Virus record (IMG/VR): IMGVR_UViG_3300031565_000114
Coordinates: 1 to 41,079 of that record
DNA: 41,079 nt
Direction: 5' to 3' (one strand)
Source of the DNA: a virus
Shown: one piece after another, positions 1-6,986 of the stretch
Position numbering within the stretch: the first letter of the stretch is position 1
Layout: each line of letters opens with the position of its first letter
Notes under the pieces: model-generated
What the model saw: the letters and a program-made list of their open reading frames with translations, nothing else
Told to the model about the DNA's origin: nothing
Database searches by the model: none
Program-made: the position numbers and the translations under genes

Positions 1-189
1 GGCGGGCGCTGACGACGCCGGTCCGGCCGCGGGCGGCGGCGACCACAACCCGGCGGCGTGCCGCGGGTGCCGCGACTGGAACGACGTCGCCGGCGAGTGC
101 TCGCTTGAGGAACGGGAGCGAATGACCTTCTGCGGCTGGCGGCCCCCGAAACGTGAAGCCGTCCAGCGCTCGCACTGGCCGCTCTTCGC
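1..189. repeat. Terminal direct repeat, left copy
   Basis: The first 189 bases recur at 40891-41079 with a single difference (T at 128, C at 41018). This marks a circular or circularly permuted molecule that was opened during assembly, or a short true terminal redundancy. The mismatch changes one residue (Phe/Leu) of the small gene that spans the junction, so the population may carry both alleles. Confidence 0.93.
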
Positions 190-202
190 GGACCGGGCGT
201 AA
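1..202 (+). CDS. Cysteine-rich mini-protein, 3' part (5' part lies at 40862-41079)
   Basis: This is the carboxy-terminal part of a gene that begins with the ATG at 40862 and runs across the contig junction; joined, it encodes about 76 residues ending at the TAA at 200-202. Four cysteines lie in a CxxC...C...C arrangement (CRGCRDWN, then GECS, then FCGW), which suggests a small zinc-binding fold. Two other short cysteine-rich proteins of similar layout lie at 34991 and 35250. It sits between the large terminase gene and a 94-residue gene, in a packaging/head operon. The function is unknown. A transcription or packaging accessory factor is possible but unsupported. Confidence 0.7.
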   Translation, partial: AGADDAGPAAGGGDHNPAACRGCRDWNDVAGECSLEERERMTFCGWRPPKREAVQRSHWPLFADRA

Positions 203-216
203 AGGAGACGATCACA

Positions 217-501
217 ATGGCGAGTCCCTATGCAACCCCCTGGGCCTGGCAGCAGTCGGGGGGACACATGATGCCGGGGGGCCCCGGGGGCCGGACCGGC
301 TCACCCTGGCACTTCGGGCAGGCTGAGCGCGTGAGCTGGTCGAACGATACGAGCCCCATGCCGCCGAGCCTGCTGGACCCGATGATCTACATGGGCCGGC
401 GGCAGACGCCGAGCTCGATGTCGAGCAGCCGGCCCTACGGAAACCTCTGGCAGTCGGCGGCCCAGTGGATGTCCCGGATGCCGGCCCTGGTGGGAAGGTA
501 G
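217..501 (+). CDS. Hypothetical protein between terminase and portal genes (94 aa)
   Basis: The ATG follows a good ribosome-binding site (AAAGGAGA, 8 bases upstream). The product is low in charge and rich in Gly, Pro, Met, Ser and Trp, with no obvious membrane segment, fold or motif that I recognise. Its place between terminase and portal suggests a small head or packaging accessory protein, but only by location. The stop codon is followed at once by a heptamer repeat array leading into the portal gene, so the two genes are probably co-transcribed. Confidence 0.6.
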   Translation: MASPYATPWAWQQSGGHMMPGGPGGRTGSPWHFGQAERVSWSNDTSPMPPSLLDPMIYMGRRQTPSSMSSSRPYGNLWQSAAQWMSRMPALVGR

Positions 502-537
502 TAGGATTTAGGATTTAGGATTTAGGATTTAGGATTT
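502..537. repeat. Heptanucleotide repeat (TAGGATT)x5
   Basis: Five perfect TAGGATT units lie directly after the stop codon at 501 and end 8 bases before the portal ATG at 546. A sister array with the same 3' flank (TTTCTC...CCG) lies before the gene at 16194. No normal Shine-Dalgarno sequence is present in front of either start codon, so the array occupies the place where one is expected. Confidence 0.95.
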
Positions 538-545
538 CTCCGACG

Positions 546-2195
546 ATGGACCGAGCCGAAGCGATCCGACAACTCATGGCGCAGCACGGCGCGCTGAAGG
601 CGGAAAAGGCGCAGCGTCTGACCTACTGGCAGAAACGCGCGGAGTACACGATCCCCCACAAGGCGACGATGGACTCGCCCCTGACGCCGTCGTCGAACGC
701 CTACCGCGAGAAGTACGACTGCACCGGGATGCTGGCCGCGACGCAGTTCGCGGCGAACCTCTACACGCATATGTCCCCGCCGAACCGGCACTGGTTCATC
801 CTGGCCCCGGCGGTCGGCTCGGCGCTGGAGCGGGACCGGGCCTACGGCCGGTCCCTCGCGGAGCGGACGGAGCGCCTCCATCAGGCGTTCGCGACGACGA
901 ACTGGGAGACGGAGATCCACAACGCCTATGAGGACCTCGCCATGGGGACCTGCTGCGTCGGCGTCAAGCGGAGCGAGGAGAACCCCTTCTGCTTGAGCAC
1001 GCGGCCGCTGGAGGAGTACGTCTTCGACACGGACGAGCAGCAGAGGCCCAACACGATCTTCCTGGAGCGCCGACTGTCGGCGGCCCAGGCCGCGAAGAAA
1101 TGGGGCCTGCAGAAGATCGATCCCGAGCTCGCCGACCAGCTTCGCCGGCTGGACCCCGCCGCCTACACGGCGACGAAGGACTACGTCAACATCTGCCGGC
1201 CCAACGAGCGCTGGGAGCCCTCCGGCATCGTCTCGCGGGGCTATCCCTACGAGAGCCTCTGGGTCGAGGAGGGCACGAACCGGCTCCTGCAGATGGGCGG
1301 CACGCGGCGGCTGCGGTACGTGGTCTCGCGATTCTGGCGGCCGACCGGGATGCGCTGGGGCCTGGGGCCGACGGATATGGCCTACGGACCGATCCGCTGC
1401 CTCGACAAGGCGAGCGAAATCGTCCTGAGATACGCGGCCAAGGCGATGGACCCGCCGACCATCGCGCCGGACGACGGGAGCTTTCATCCGCTCGACCGCT
1501 CCCCGGGCTCGCTGATCCTGGCGAGGATGGGCGCCACGGACCGCGTCAAGCCCGAATACCTGGAACTGAAGACGGATCACCGGATCGCCCAGTTCGTCTT
1601 CGAGTATTATGGGATGCAGATCGCGCAGGCCTACATGGCCGAGGTCTTCCGGATGCTCGCGGACAAGAAGCAGCGGACGGCGAAGGAGGTCGTGACGGTC
1701 CTGGAGAAGTCCTTCGACATCGCGATCCCCGTCTTCGGGCGGCTGCGGGCGGAGCTGTTCGCCCCGCTGATCCGCCTGTGCCTGGAGCTGCTCACGGAGT
1801 GGGAGCTGGGGATTCGAGGCTGGCGGTACGGCGGGCAGGCGCTGCCCGAGTACGAGTACCAGCTGGAGCTGATCAGCCCGCTCGCCCTCGCCATCAAGTA
1901 CGCCGAGCTCCAGTCGATGAGCGACCTGTGGGTGATGAACTCGCGGCTGGCCGAGGTGGACCGGACCGTCTGGGACAACTACACGCTCGATGAGATGAGC
2001 CGGGGGATCGGGGACAACATGGCCGTGCCGGAGCGATGGAAGCGGTCGGTGACGGAGCGTGACGCGATCCGCCGGTGGCGGGCCCGCAAAGCCGCGGAGC
2101 AGCAGGCGCTGGAGCAGGCGAAGCTCGCGGCCGAGACGGCCGAGAAGCTGGGCCGGCCGGCGGCGCCGAACAGCATCCTGGCGGAGGTGGCTTGA
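546..2195 (+). CDS. Portal (head-tail connector) protein
   Basis: This 549-residue protein matches the podovirus head-to-tail connecting protein family (Pfam Head-tail_con): an amino-terminal helical segment with the Trp/Tyr-rich stretch TYWQKRAEYTIPHKA, a long mixed alpha/beta body, and a charged helical carboxy tail that is Ala/Glu/Lys-rich. Portal dodecamers sit at one capsid vertex, act as the DNA channel and nucleate head assembly. Length fits the family. The gene follows a heptamer repeat instead of a clear ribosome-binding site, and its TGA overlaps the next gene's ATG (TGATG), indicating translational coupling. I am sure of the family from sequence flavour and context but could not run a search. 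Confidence 0.9.
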   Translation: MDRAEAIRQLMAQHGALKAEKAQRLTYWQKRAEYTIPHKATMDSPLTPSSNAYREKYDCTGMLAATQFAANLYTHMSPPNRHWFILAPAVGSALERDRAYGRSLAERTERLHQAFATTNWETEIHNAYEDLAMGTCCVGVKRSEENPFCLSTRPLEEYVFDTDEQQRPNTIFLERRLSAAQAAKKWGLQKIDPELADQLRRLDPAAYTATKDYVNICRPNERWEPSGIVSRGYPYESLWVEEGTNRLLQMGGTRRLRYVVSRFWRPTGMRWGLGPTDMAYGPIRCLDKASEIVLRYAAKAMDPPTIAPDDGSFHPLDRSPGSLILARMGATDRVKPEYLELKTDHRIAQFVFEYYGMQIAQAYMAEVFRMLADKKQRTAKEVVTVLEKSFDIAIPVFGRLRAELFAPLIRLCLELLTEWELGIRGWRYGGQALPEYEYQLELISPLALAIKYAELQSMSDLWVMNSRLAEVDRTVWDNYTLDEMSRGIGDNMAVPERWKRSVTERDAIRRWRARKAAEQQALEQAKLAAETAEKLGRPAAPNSILAEVA

Positions 2196-2599
2196 TGATG
2201 CAGCCCGAGCTGACGGAGCGCGATCTGCGGGAGGCGGAGCAGGACCTCGCCGATTCGTCCGCGGACCCGAGGATCCAACTGCAGGCCGCGATCGGCCGGC
2301 TCTTCGCCGGGGAGGACGGGCAGTTCGTCCTCGCCTGGCTGCGGCGCTACGTGCAGCACGGCCGCGCTGTGCTCGTCCCGGGCGAGCCCGACACGACGGC
2401 GTTTCTGCTGGGCCGCCAGGACCCGGTCAACGCGATCGTCAACTTCCTCACGATGCCCTACGCGGAGCTCGTGGCGATGATGCAGGCGCCTTCCGGCCTG
2501 CCAATGAAACACGGGGTCGATCCGATGTGGACCGGTCCCGTCAAGGACGACTTTCTCTATCCAAAAGGACCCGAACATGGCAATGCCGAAAGACCCTGA
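2195..2599 (+). CDS. Bbp19-like phage protein (134 aa)
   Basis: I chose the ATG at 2195 because it overlaps the portal stop and has GGAGGT upstream. The body (about residues 36-85) has the pattern of the Bbp19-like phage family: Phe-x-Gly-Glu-Asp-Gly-x-x-Val-Leu-x-x-Leu, then a Gly-Arg pair, then an Arg and an aliphatic helix (DPVNAIVNFLTMPY). Members lie between portal and scaffold or capsid genes in BPP-1-like podoviruses, as here. The molecular role of the family is not established; an involvement in head assembly is inferred from position. It overlaps the next gene by 23 bases. Confidence 0.7.
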   Translation: MMQPELTERDLREAEQDLADSSADPRIQLQAAIGRLFAGEDGQFVLAWLRRYVQHGRAVLVPGEPDTTAFLLGRQDPVNAIVNFLTMPYAELVAMMQAPSGLPMKHGVDPMWTGPVKDDFLYPKGPEHGNAERP

Positions 2600-2921
2600 C
2601 AAATCCACCCTGGACGAGCCGATCGTTCCGGACGGCCCGACGGCCGCCGTCGGCCCGAAGGCCGCGCCCCAGGACACCGTGGACCCGAAAGAGAAGGGCG
2701 CCGGCGGCCGGCGGCCGTACGACGAGGTGCTCGCCGATCTGAAGGCGATCCAGCCGCGTGTCGAGGAGCTGCGCCGGGCGCTCGCCCCCTTCGCGATCCT
2801 GCCGGACGACGCGACGAAACCGGACGGCCAGGTCCTGTATGCCCTCAATCGCGGGGGCGTGGCGGGTAACATCACCTGCGCCGACATCCGCCGGGCCCGC
2901 GAGGCGCTGGGCCGGCCGTAA
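2577..2921 (+). CDS. Hypothetical protein in head assembly operon (114 aa)
   Basis: Start at 2577 (a second ATG is at 2583); an AAGGA box lies about 10 bases upstream. The amino half is acidic and disordered-looking, rich in Pro, Asp and Lys. The carboxy half (residues 42-112) looks folded, with helices around YDEVLADLKAIQPRVEEL and ADIRRAREALG. No family recognised. It overlaps the preceding gene and is followed 51 bases later by the scaffold gene, so a head assembly role is likely only by context. Confidence 0.6.
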   Translation: MAMPKDPDKSTLDEPIVPDGPTAAVGPKAAPQDTVDPKEKGAGGRRPYDEVLADLKAIQPRVEELRRALAPFAILPDDATKPDGQVLYALNRGGVAGNITCADIRRAREALGRP

Positions 2922-2972
2922 GAAGAGCCAAGACCGAAGATCGAACACCGAAAAGCAACAGGAGCCTGACCC

Positions 2973-3917
2973 ATGCAACCACAAACACCAGCACAAACAC
3001 CAGCACCAACACCAGCACCGACCCCGGCACCGACCCCGGTACCGACCCCGACGCCGACGCCGACACCCACACCGACACCCACACCACCGCCGGGACCAGC
3101 CGCGATCGTCAATCCGGACGGCACGTACGCGGAGGGTTGGTTGACCCATTCTGCGGTGCCGGAGGAATGCCGCAACAACGCCCAGCTCGCGACCCACAAA
3201 TCCTTCACGGATACGTTGACGAACTGGGCGAGCCTGGAGAAGATGCGGGGCGCCCACGTCGTGCCCGTGCCTCCCGAGGGGGCGGATGACGCGGCCTGGA
3301 ATACCGTCTACGATCGACTGGGACGGCCCGCCGACCCGGCCGCGTACACCCTGCCGACCCTGGCGGCGGCCGGCCTGGACGCCAAGGACGCGGCCCCGCC
3401 GGAGTTCATCGCCGAGGTCCAGAAGATCGCCCATACCGCCGGCCTCAGCGACCGGCAGTTCGGGGCCCTGATGACCGGGTACAACCAGCTCGTGGCGAAC
3501 ACCCTGAAGGCGGGGCGGGACGCGGAGACGACCGCGCGGGCGACCCGGATGCAGACGCTCGCCCAGACCTGGCCGGGGCACATCTTCGCGGCCAACAAGG
3601 CGCTGGTCCAGGGCCTCTTGCAGAGCACCGTCGCGCCGGCGGACCGGGCCGCCATCGACGCGCTCGGCCTCCTCGACGATCCGCACGCCCTCCAGTGGCT
3701 CCACGGCATCGCCGCCCGCCTGGCCGAGGCGGAGCCCGACCTCGACACGATCGTCCCGACCGACGTCGCCGCCGCGGCCGAGACGGAGATCAGGAAGCTC
3801 GAAAACGATCCGAACGGGCCGCTCTACCGGGAGTCCGACCCCGGCCACAAAGAGGCCGTGAAACGCCACACGGAGCTGCTCGGCCTCGTCGCCCGGGCGA
3901 AAGCCGGGGCGGCCTGA
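2973..3917 (+). CDS. Scaffolding-like capsid assembly protein with Thr-Pro-rich N-terminus
   Basis: This 314-residue acidic protein lies two genes upstream of the capsid gene, where podoviruses encode the scaffold. After a tract of Thr-Pro repeats (residues 3-40) comes a motif common in phage scaffold-like proteins: VPVPPEGADDAAWNTVYDRL followed by GRPADPAAYTLP (roughly residues 92-125). The rest is helical and acidic, with a carboxy-terminal Arg/Lys/His-containing helix (residues 280-314) of the kind that contacts capsid protein in known scaffolds. The ribosome-binding site AGGAGCC is 7 bases upstream. The Thr-Pro tract is encoded by simple-sequence DNA, so its length probably varies between relatives. 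The last codons are part of a duplicated segment found again at 4153. Confidence 0.75.
   Translation: MQPQTPAQTPAPTPAPTPAPTPVPTPTPTPTPTPTPTPPPGPAAIVNPDGTYAEGWLTHSAVPEECRNNAQLATHKSFTDTLTNWASLEKMRGAHVVPVPPEGADDAAWNTVYDRLGRPADPAAYTLPTLAAAGLDAKDAAPPEFIAEVQKIAHTAGLSDRQFGALMTGYNQLVANTLKAGRDAETTARATRMQTLAQTWPGHIFAANKALVQGLLQSTVAPADRAAIDALGLLDDPHALQWLHGIAARLAEAEPDLDTIVPTDVAAAAETEIRKLENDPNGPLYRESDPGHKEAVKRHTELLGLVARAKAGAA
2974..3093. repeat. Simple-sequence tract encoding Thr-Pro repeats
   Basis: About 120 bases of imperfect ACNCCN hexamers (ACACCA, ACCCCG, ACGCCG, ACACCC) encode alternating Thr-Pro. The period is six, so gain or loss of units keeps the reading frame and only changes the length of the extended arm at the amino end of the scaffold. 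Confidence 0.9.
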
Positions 3918-3994
3918 TCCCGCAACCCACAAGCACTGAGAGAAAGGAAACAACCATGAAGATGGAAGAGGCCATTCGAGAACTGCTGCACATC
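3888..3994 (+). repeat. Segmental duplication, copy 1 (scaffold 3' end to next gene start)
   Basis: This stretch holds the scaffold's last codons, the intergenic leader and the first 13 codons of the following gene. It is clearly related to 4153-4258: both contain GTCGCCCGGGCGAA, GCCGGGGCGGCCTGA, a GAGAGAAAG ribosome-binding region, and an ATGAA-ATGGAA start. The encoded starts align as MKMEEAIRELLHI and MNMEQAVREIIEI. Confidence 0.85.
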
Positions 3995-4531
3995 GCGGGG
4001 CAGACAGCCAAACAGGCGAAGCGCAATGAGAGCTTTCCCGACCGACTGCTTGAGCGGATCGACCGGCTCGGCGACCGCATCGACCTGGAGGGCCTGGAGT
4101 CGCCATCCCCTCCGCCGCCCTCGGCGACCACCGTCGCCGGCGCTCAGCCGGAGTCGCCCGGGCGAAGGCCGGGGCGGCCTGAGCGGCAACCTTCAACCAC
4201 AGAGAGAAAGCAATCCACCATGAACATGGAACAAGCCGTGAGGGAAATCATCGAAATCCTCGCCCCAGACCCGGGGGACTTCAGAGACTGGCAGCATCGA
4301 ATGCGGCAGTTGCGCAAGCACCTGGAGGCCCAGGCCTTCGGCGACCCGAAAGAGCGGAAGAAGCCGGACAAAGAGATCTTGGACTATTACATGGCCTGTT
4401 TTCTGCGTATAGCCGTTGGACCGCGTGGGACGCTGGAGCCGGCGGCGGCCATCGTGCAGACGGCCGAGGCCTACGACATGGAGCTCTCCGTGGTCAAGGG
4501 CGTCATCAAGCGGGGGCTCGACTTGAATTGA
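3956..4531 (+). CDS. Hypothetical protein, duplicated-start fusion (191 aa; internal start at 4220)
   Basis: The ATG at 3956 follows GAGAAAGGAAA. The product has two halves. Residues 1-60 form a helical segment (MKMEEAIRELLHIAG...), then a Pro-rich linker, then residues 89-191 start again with MNMEQAVREIIEI and continue as a helical domain. DNA around 4153-4258 is a diverged copy of 3888-3994, including a second ribosome-binding site (AGAGAGAAAG) and ATG at 4220 in the same frame. A separate 103-residue protein (4220-4531) is therefore probably also made, or was the original gene. No family recognised. Position between scaffold and capsid genes suggests a head assembly or decoration role, unproven. 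Confidence 0.6.
   Translation: MKMEEAIRELLHIAGQTAKQAKRNESFPDRLLERIDRLGDRIDLEGLESPSPPPPSATTVAGAQPESPGRRPGRPERQPSTTERKQSTMNMEQAVREIIEILAPDPGDFRDWQHRMRQLRKHLEAQAFGDPKERKKPDKEILDYYMACFLRIAVGPRGTLEPAAAIVQTAEAYDMELSVVKGVIKRGLDLN
4153..4258 (+). repeat. Segmental duplication, copy 2
   Basis: Diverged copy of 3888-3994, offset by about 265 bases. It still contains the scaffold's old 3' end in its own frame (Val-Ala-Arg-Ala-Lys-Ala-Gly-Ala-Ala-stop), but the present gene reads it in another frame as a Pro/Gly/Arg linker and runs on into the second start at 4220. Confidence 0.85.
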
Positions 4532-4555
4532 TCCGTCTTTTTTTCTGGACGGATC
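4530..4555 (+). other. Hairpin with T7 loop at gene end
   Basis: GATCCGTC (4530-4537) pairs perfectly with GACGGATC (4548-4555) around a ten-base loop containing seven T. It begins inside the stop codon of the preceding gene. The T run is in the loop and not after the stem, so it is not a standard intrinsic terminator. It could instead be a protein or RNA binding site, or a weak pause. Confidence 0.6.
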
Positions 4556-4574
4556 GGAGGAGTTCGGATAGAAT
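4546..4574 (+). promoter_or_regulatory. Candidate promoter for the capsid operon with CGGA repeats
   Basis: TGGACG (4546-4551) and TAGAAT (4569-4574) lie 17 bases apart, a plausible though imperfect sigma70-like pair. The spacer contains CGGAGGAGTTCGGAT (4555-4569), which occurs in inverted orientation within the spacer of the strong promoter at 28097. CGGA occurs at 4550, 4555, 4565 and 4575, the last three at exact ten-base steps, as expected for a site bound on one face of the helix. Confidence 0.45.
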
Positions 4575-4579
4575 CGGAT

Positions 4580-4601
4580 TCGCTCTTTGACACGGGCATA
4601 G
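4580..4601 (+). promoter_or_regulatory. boxA-like antitermination element
   Basis: TCGCTCTTTGACAC (4580-4593) followed four bases later by ATAG is repeated with the same spacing at 29342-29363. CGCTCTT is the core of lambda nut boxA (CGCTCTTA) and is close to the rRNA leader boxA (TGCTCTTTAACA), where NusB and NusE load. A role in reading through the structured leader that follows is inferred. Confidence 0.45.
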
Positions 4602-4763
4602 TCCTCCGGGGGACCCGGCCGGCGTCGTTCGCCGGCGGGCGGGTCCGGTGCACGCCGAAAGCAGGCCGCCGACCGGGCGTGAAGCGGCAGTGGATGGGTC
4701 CGCCCCTCGGGGCGGGGGACCCAGCGATTCCATCGTCACACCTTTGGAAAGGCTGGGTCCATC
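4594..4763 (+). promoter_or_regulatory. Structured 5' leader of the capsid gene with competing stems
   Basis: This stretch holds no likely gene. GGACCC (4611-4616) pairs with GGGTCC (4641-4646) around a seven-pair inner stem (4618-4624 with 4630-4636). GGGTC (4696-4700) can pair with GACCC (4718-4722) around CGCCC/GGGCG. The same GACCC, as part of GGACCCAGC (4717-4725), can instead pair with GCTGGGTCC (4752-4760), only three bases before the ATG. The second arrangement would place the GGAAAGG ribosome-binding site in the hairpin loop. Alternate pairings of this type occur in RNA switches and in leaders controlled by a bound protein. Confidence 0.55.
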
Positions 4764-5696
4764 ATGGCCGGCGAACCGAACACCGTCTACTTCCAGGAGT
4801 ACGTGCGGAGCTTTGAGATCGCGTATCAACAGCGGGAATCGAAGCTCTTCCGCACCGCCCGGACCGCCACCCAGGCGGCCAAATCCAAATACTACAACTA
4901 CATCGGCGCGACGGAGCTCGAAGAGATCAACACCCGTCACGGCGACACGCCGCTCGAAGATCCCGAGCACATGAGGCGGCGCCTCCAGATCACGGGGGCC
5001 GACAAGGGCCTGCCGCTCGACGAGGAGGACGAGATCAACATGGTCGCCGATCCGGGCGGCCAGTACATGCAGACCCTCCAGGCCGCCACGGGGCGCAGGA
5101 CGGACCGCAAGATCCTGACCGCGCTCGGCGGGCCCGCCTACAGCGGCGAAGAGGGCGCCACGACCGTCAACAACTACGACGCGGGCGAGTGCCGGATCGT
5201 CAACTCGGACGGCACCCTCGTCACGGCGGGCTCGGAAGAGTCCAACACGGAAGCCGGGTACCTGTCGATCGACAAGCTGCTCACCTGCAAGAAGCTGCTC
5301 GGCAACGCCTTCGTGCCGGAAGAGGGGCGCGTCTTCATCTGCAACGAGCAGAACCTCAACCAGCTCCTCAAGGACACGACGTACGGGTCCGAGGAGTACC
5401 GGACCGTCCGCGATATCAAGGACGGCAAGGTGACCAAGCTGCTGACCTTCGAGTTCATCATCCTGGCCGACAGCATGTTCACCGCGTCGGTCATCGACAC
5501 CGAGGCGATCGCGTGCTACGCCTACCAGCGGGACGCCGTCATCTGCGCGACCGGGGAAGGCAAGTTCAACACGACCCTCCGCGTCGATACGCGGGTCGAC
5601 AAGCGGATGATGCGGCAGTTCTACGCGAAACAGTTCTGCGGCGCGACCCGGCTCAAGGGCCCGGGCGTCGTGGAGATCTTCCTCAAGACGCTCTGA
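4764..5696 (+). CDS. Major capsid protein
   Basis: The 310-residue product resembles the BPP-1 Bbp17-type major capsid family (HK97 fold): an amino-terminal arm with Tyr/Phe-rich start (VYFQEYVRSFEIAYQQRESK), a central region ending in a conserved-looking FIILADSMF segment, and a carboxy part with a Tyr-rich aliphatic strand and VDTRVDKRMMRQFYAKQFCG near the end. Length, location after the scaffold and before a cement-like protein, and the elaborate leader all fit the most abundant virion protein. The ATG at 4764 has GGAAAGG 11 bases upstream. The encapsidation shell is built from hundreds of copies of it. Confidence 0.85.
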   Translation: MAGEPNTVYFQEYVRSFEIAYQQRESKLFRTARTATQAAKSKYYNYIGATELEEINTRHGDTPLEDPEHMRRRLQITGADKGLPLDEEDEINMVADPGGQYMQTLQAATGRRTDRKILTALGGPAYSGEEGATTVNNYDAGECRIVNSDGTLVTAGSEESNTEAGYLSIDKLLTCKKLLGNAFVPEEGRVFICNEQNLNQLLKDTTYGSEEYRTVRDIKDGKVTKLLTFEFIILADSMFTASVIDTEAIACYAYQRDAVICATGEGKFNTTLRVDTRVDKRMMRQFYAKQFCGATRLKGPGVVEIFLKTL

Positions 5697-5765
5697 CCGG
5701 GACCGGCGGTTTCGGGGGCCTTGGGGTTTGGAATTCAGGATGTCTCTTCTGAAAGGAGTGTATCA

Positions 5766-6269
5766 ATGGGAGCGGAAAATGTGGTCGCGACCATCGTGAC
5801 GGTCCGCGTGAACGGGATCATGCCCAACCTGATCCCCCAGCAATTCATGGAGGCGAAGATCTGCGCCCAGATGGCCTACATGGCCAAGGCCCTGGAGTCG
5901 GGCTCGACGATCAAGATCGCCCGGCTGCCGAAGGGGGCCATGCCGCTCGCCTGGCTGCTCGTCCATGCGGCGATGACCGGGGCGGTGACGGGACAGATCG
6001 GCGACAGCGGTCTGAACGACGTCGGCGGCGACGACGATCGCTGGATCGTGGCCGGCGGCATTACGTCCATGGCCGCGGCCGGCGTGCAGGTCCTCCTGCC
6101 CCGCCAGGGCGACTATACGATCACGGCCGCCGGCGTCTGGACGGCCGGCACGGTCGGGGTCGGCTATATCTGCCCGAACGATACCGACGTCGTCCTCAAG
6201 ACGGGCGGGGCGAACATCACCGGCGACACGAGGTTCGACATCACGACGATCTACGCCCTCTGCGGCTGA
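5766..6269 (+). CDS. Capsid cement/decoration protein (Bbp16-like position)
   Basis: The start at 5766 is chosen over an upstream GTG-type start because AAAGGAGTG precedes it. The 167-residue product is beta-rich, with SGSTIKIARLPKGAMPLAWL (a jelly-roll-like strand pattern) and DDRWIVAGGIT near the middle, and ends in beta strands rich in Gly and Thr. In BPP-1-like podoviruses the gene directly after the capsid gene encodes Bbp16, a jelly-roll cement protein that stabilises the shell. The assignment rests on location and strand pattern, not on a recognised signature. Confidence 0.65.
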   Translation: MGAENVVATIVTVRVNGIMPNLIPQQFMEAKICAQMAYMAKALESGSTIKIARLPKGAMPLAWLLVHAAMTGAVTGQIGDSGLNDVGGDDDRWIVAGGITSMAAAGVQVLLPRQGDYTITAAGVWTAGTVGVGYICPNDTDVVLKTGGANITGDTRFDITTIYALCG

Positions 6270-6307
6270 CAGGGACGGGCAAGTCTCTCCTGTGGTGCTT
6301 GTGGTGC

Positions 6308-6344
6308 GGCCGGGGCCGGCCTAATACGGCCCCGGCCCGATTTA
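6308..6344 (+). terminator. Strong hairpin terminator after the head genes
   Basis: GGCCGGGGCCG (6308-6318) pairs perfectly over 11 bases with CGGCCCCGGCC (6327-6337) around an eight-base loop, followed by CGATTT. The very stable stem with only a short T run would at least attenuate transcription between the head operon and the appendage genes. Confidence 0.65.
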
Positions 6345-6366
6345 CAGAACCGGAAAGGAGCTCTCG

Positions 6367-6975
6367 ATGAGACCGAAACCTCTGACCCTCCTGGCGGCGG
6401 TCGTGATCGGCGCGGCGGTCCCGCTGCTGCTCGCCCCCCAGGAGATCGGCTACGACCGGACCCGGATCACGCCGACCCAGGCGACCACGTTCCAGGGCGC
6501 CTACCTCTGCATCGCGGAGCTGTCGGCCTGCCATGGGGACCCGGCCGTCAACAAACGGGGCTACGCGGCCATCGCCGCGCTGCCCGACGCCAACTGCGCG
6601 ATCTGGGAGGTGCCCACAGGCGCGAACTGGGCCCGCTGGCGGTTTGGGATCGATGCGGACGCGGACGTCGCCACGGTCCGGGCGATGACGGCCCGGACCG
6701 GCGTCCATCCGGGCGATGCGATGGACGATTTCACGCTCGCCTGGCAGTGGGAGATCGTCGGGGGCACGCAGGTCCAGACGATCACGGACGCGAACGTCTA
6801 CTGCGACACGATCGCCACCACGGAGTATTCCCTCCACGCCGGCCGCACCGCGCCGACCGAGGCGGAGTGGGTCGCGGAGTACGAGGCGGACGTCAAGGGC
6901 GTCCGGTACATTGCCTTCTACCGTACGGATGAGGACACGGACCTGACCGTCCGGATCGAAGCCGCTTATTATTGA
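6367..6975 (+). CDS. Signal-peptide-bearing hypothetical virion-region protein (202 aa)
   Basis: AAAGGAG lies ahead of the ATG at 6367. The amino end is a typical export signal: a basic start (MRPKPL), then a 20-residue hydrophobic core up to LLLAP. The remainder is soluble, alpha/beta, with several cysteines (residues 39, 46, 69 and 141 region) that could form disulphides if exported. No family recognised. It is the first of four adjacent genes with such signals and stands just after a strong terminator, so the four may form their own transcription unit. It may be an appendage or a secreted protein; location is the only guide. Confidence 0.6.
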   Translation: MRPKPLTLLAAVVIGAAVPLLLAPQEIGYDRTRITPTQATTFQGAYLCIAELSACHGDPAVNKRGYAAIAALPDANCAIWEVPTGANWARWRFGIDADADVATVRAMTARTGVHPGDAMDDFTLAWQWEIVGGTQVQTITDANVYCDTIATTEYSLHAGRTAPTEAEWVAEYEADVKGVRYIAFYRTDEDTDLTVRIEAAYY

Positions 6976-6986
6976 CGGGCCCAAGC

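Noticed and set aside
4530-4555. Classical intrinsic terminator after the 191-residue gene
   Set aside because: The T run sits in the loop, not downstream of the stem.
4586-4593. TTGACA within the boxA-like element as a -35 box
   Set aside because: No -10 hexamer at 16-18 bases in either copy, and the conserved part extends upstream to CGCTCT.
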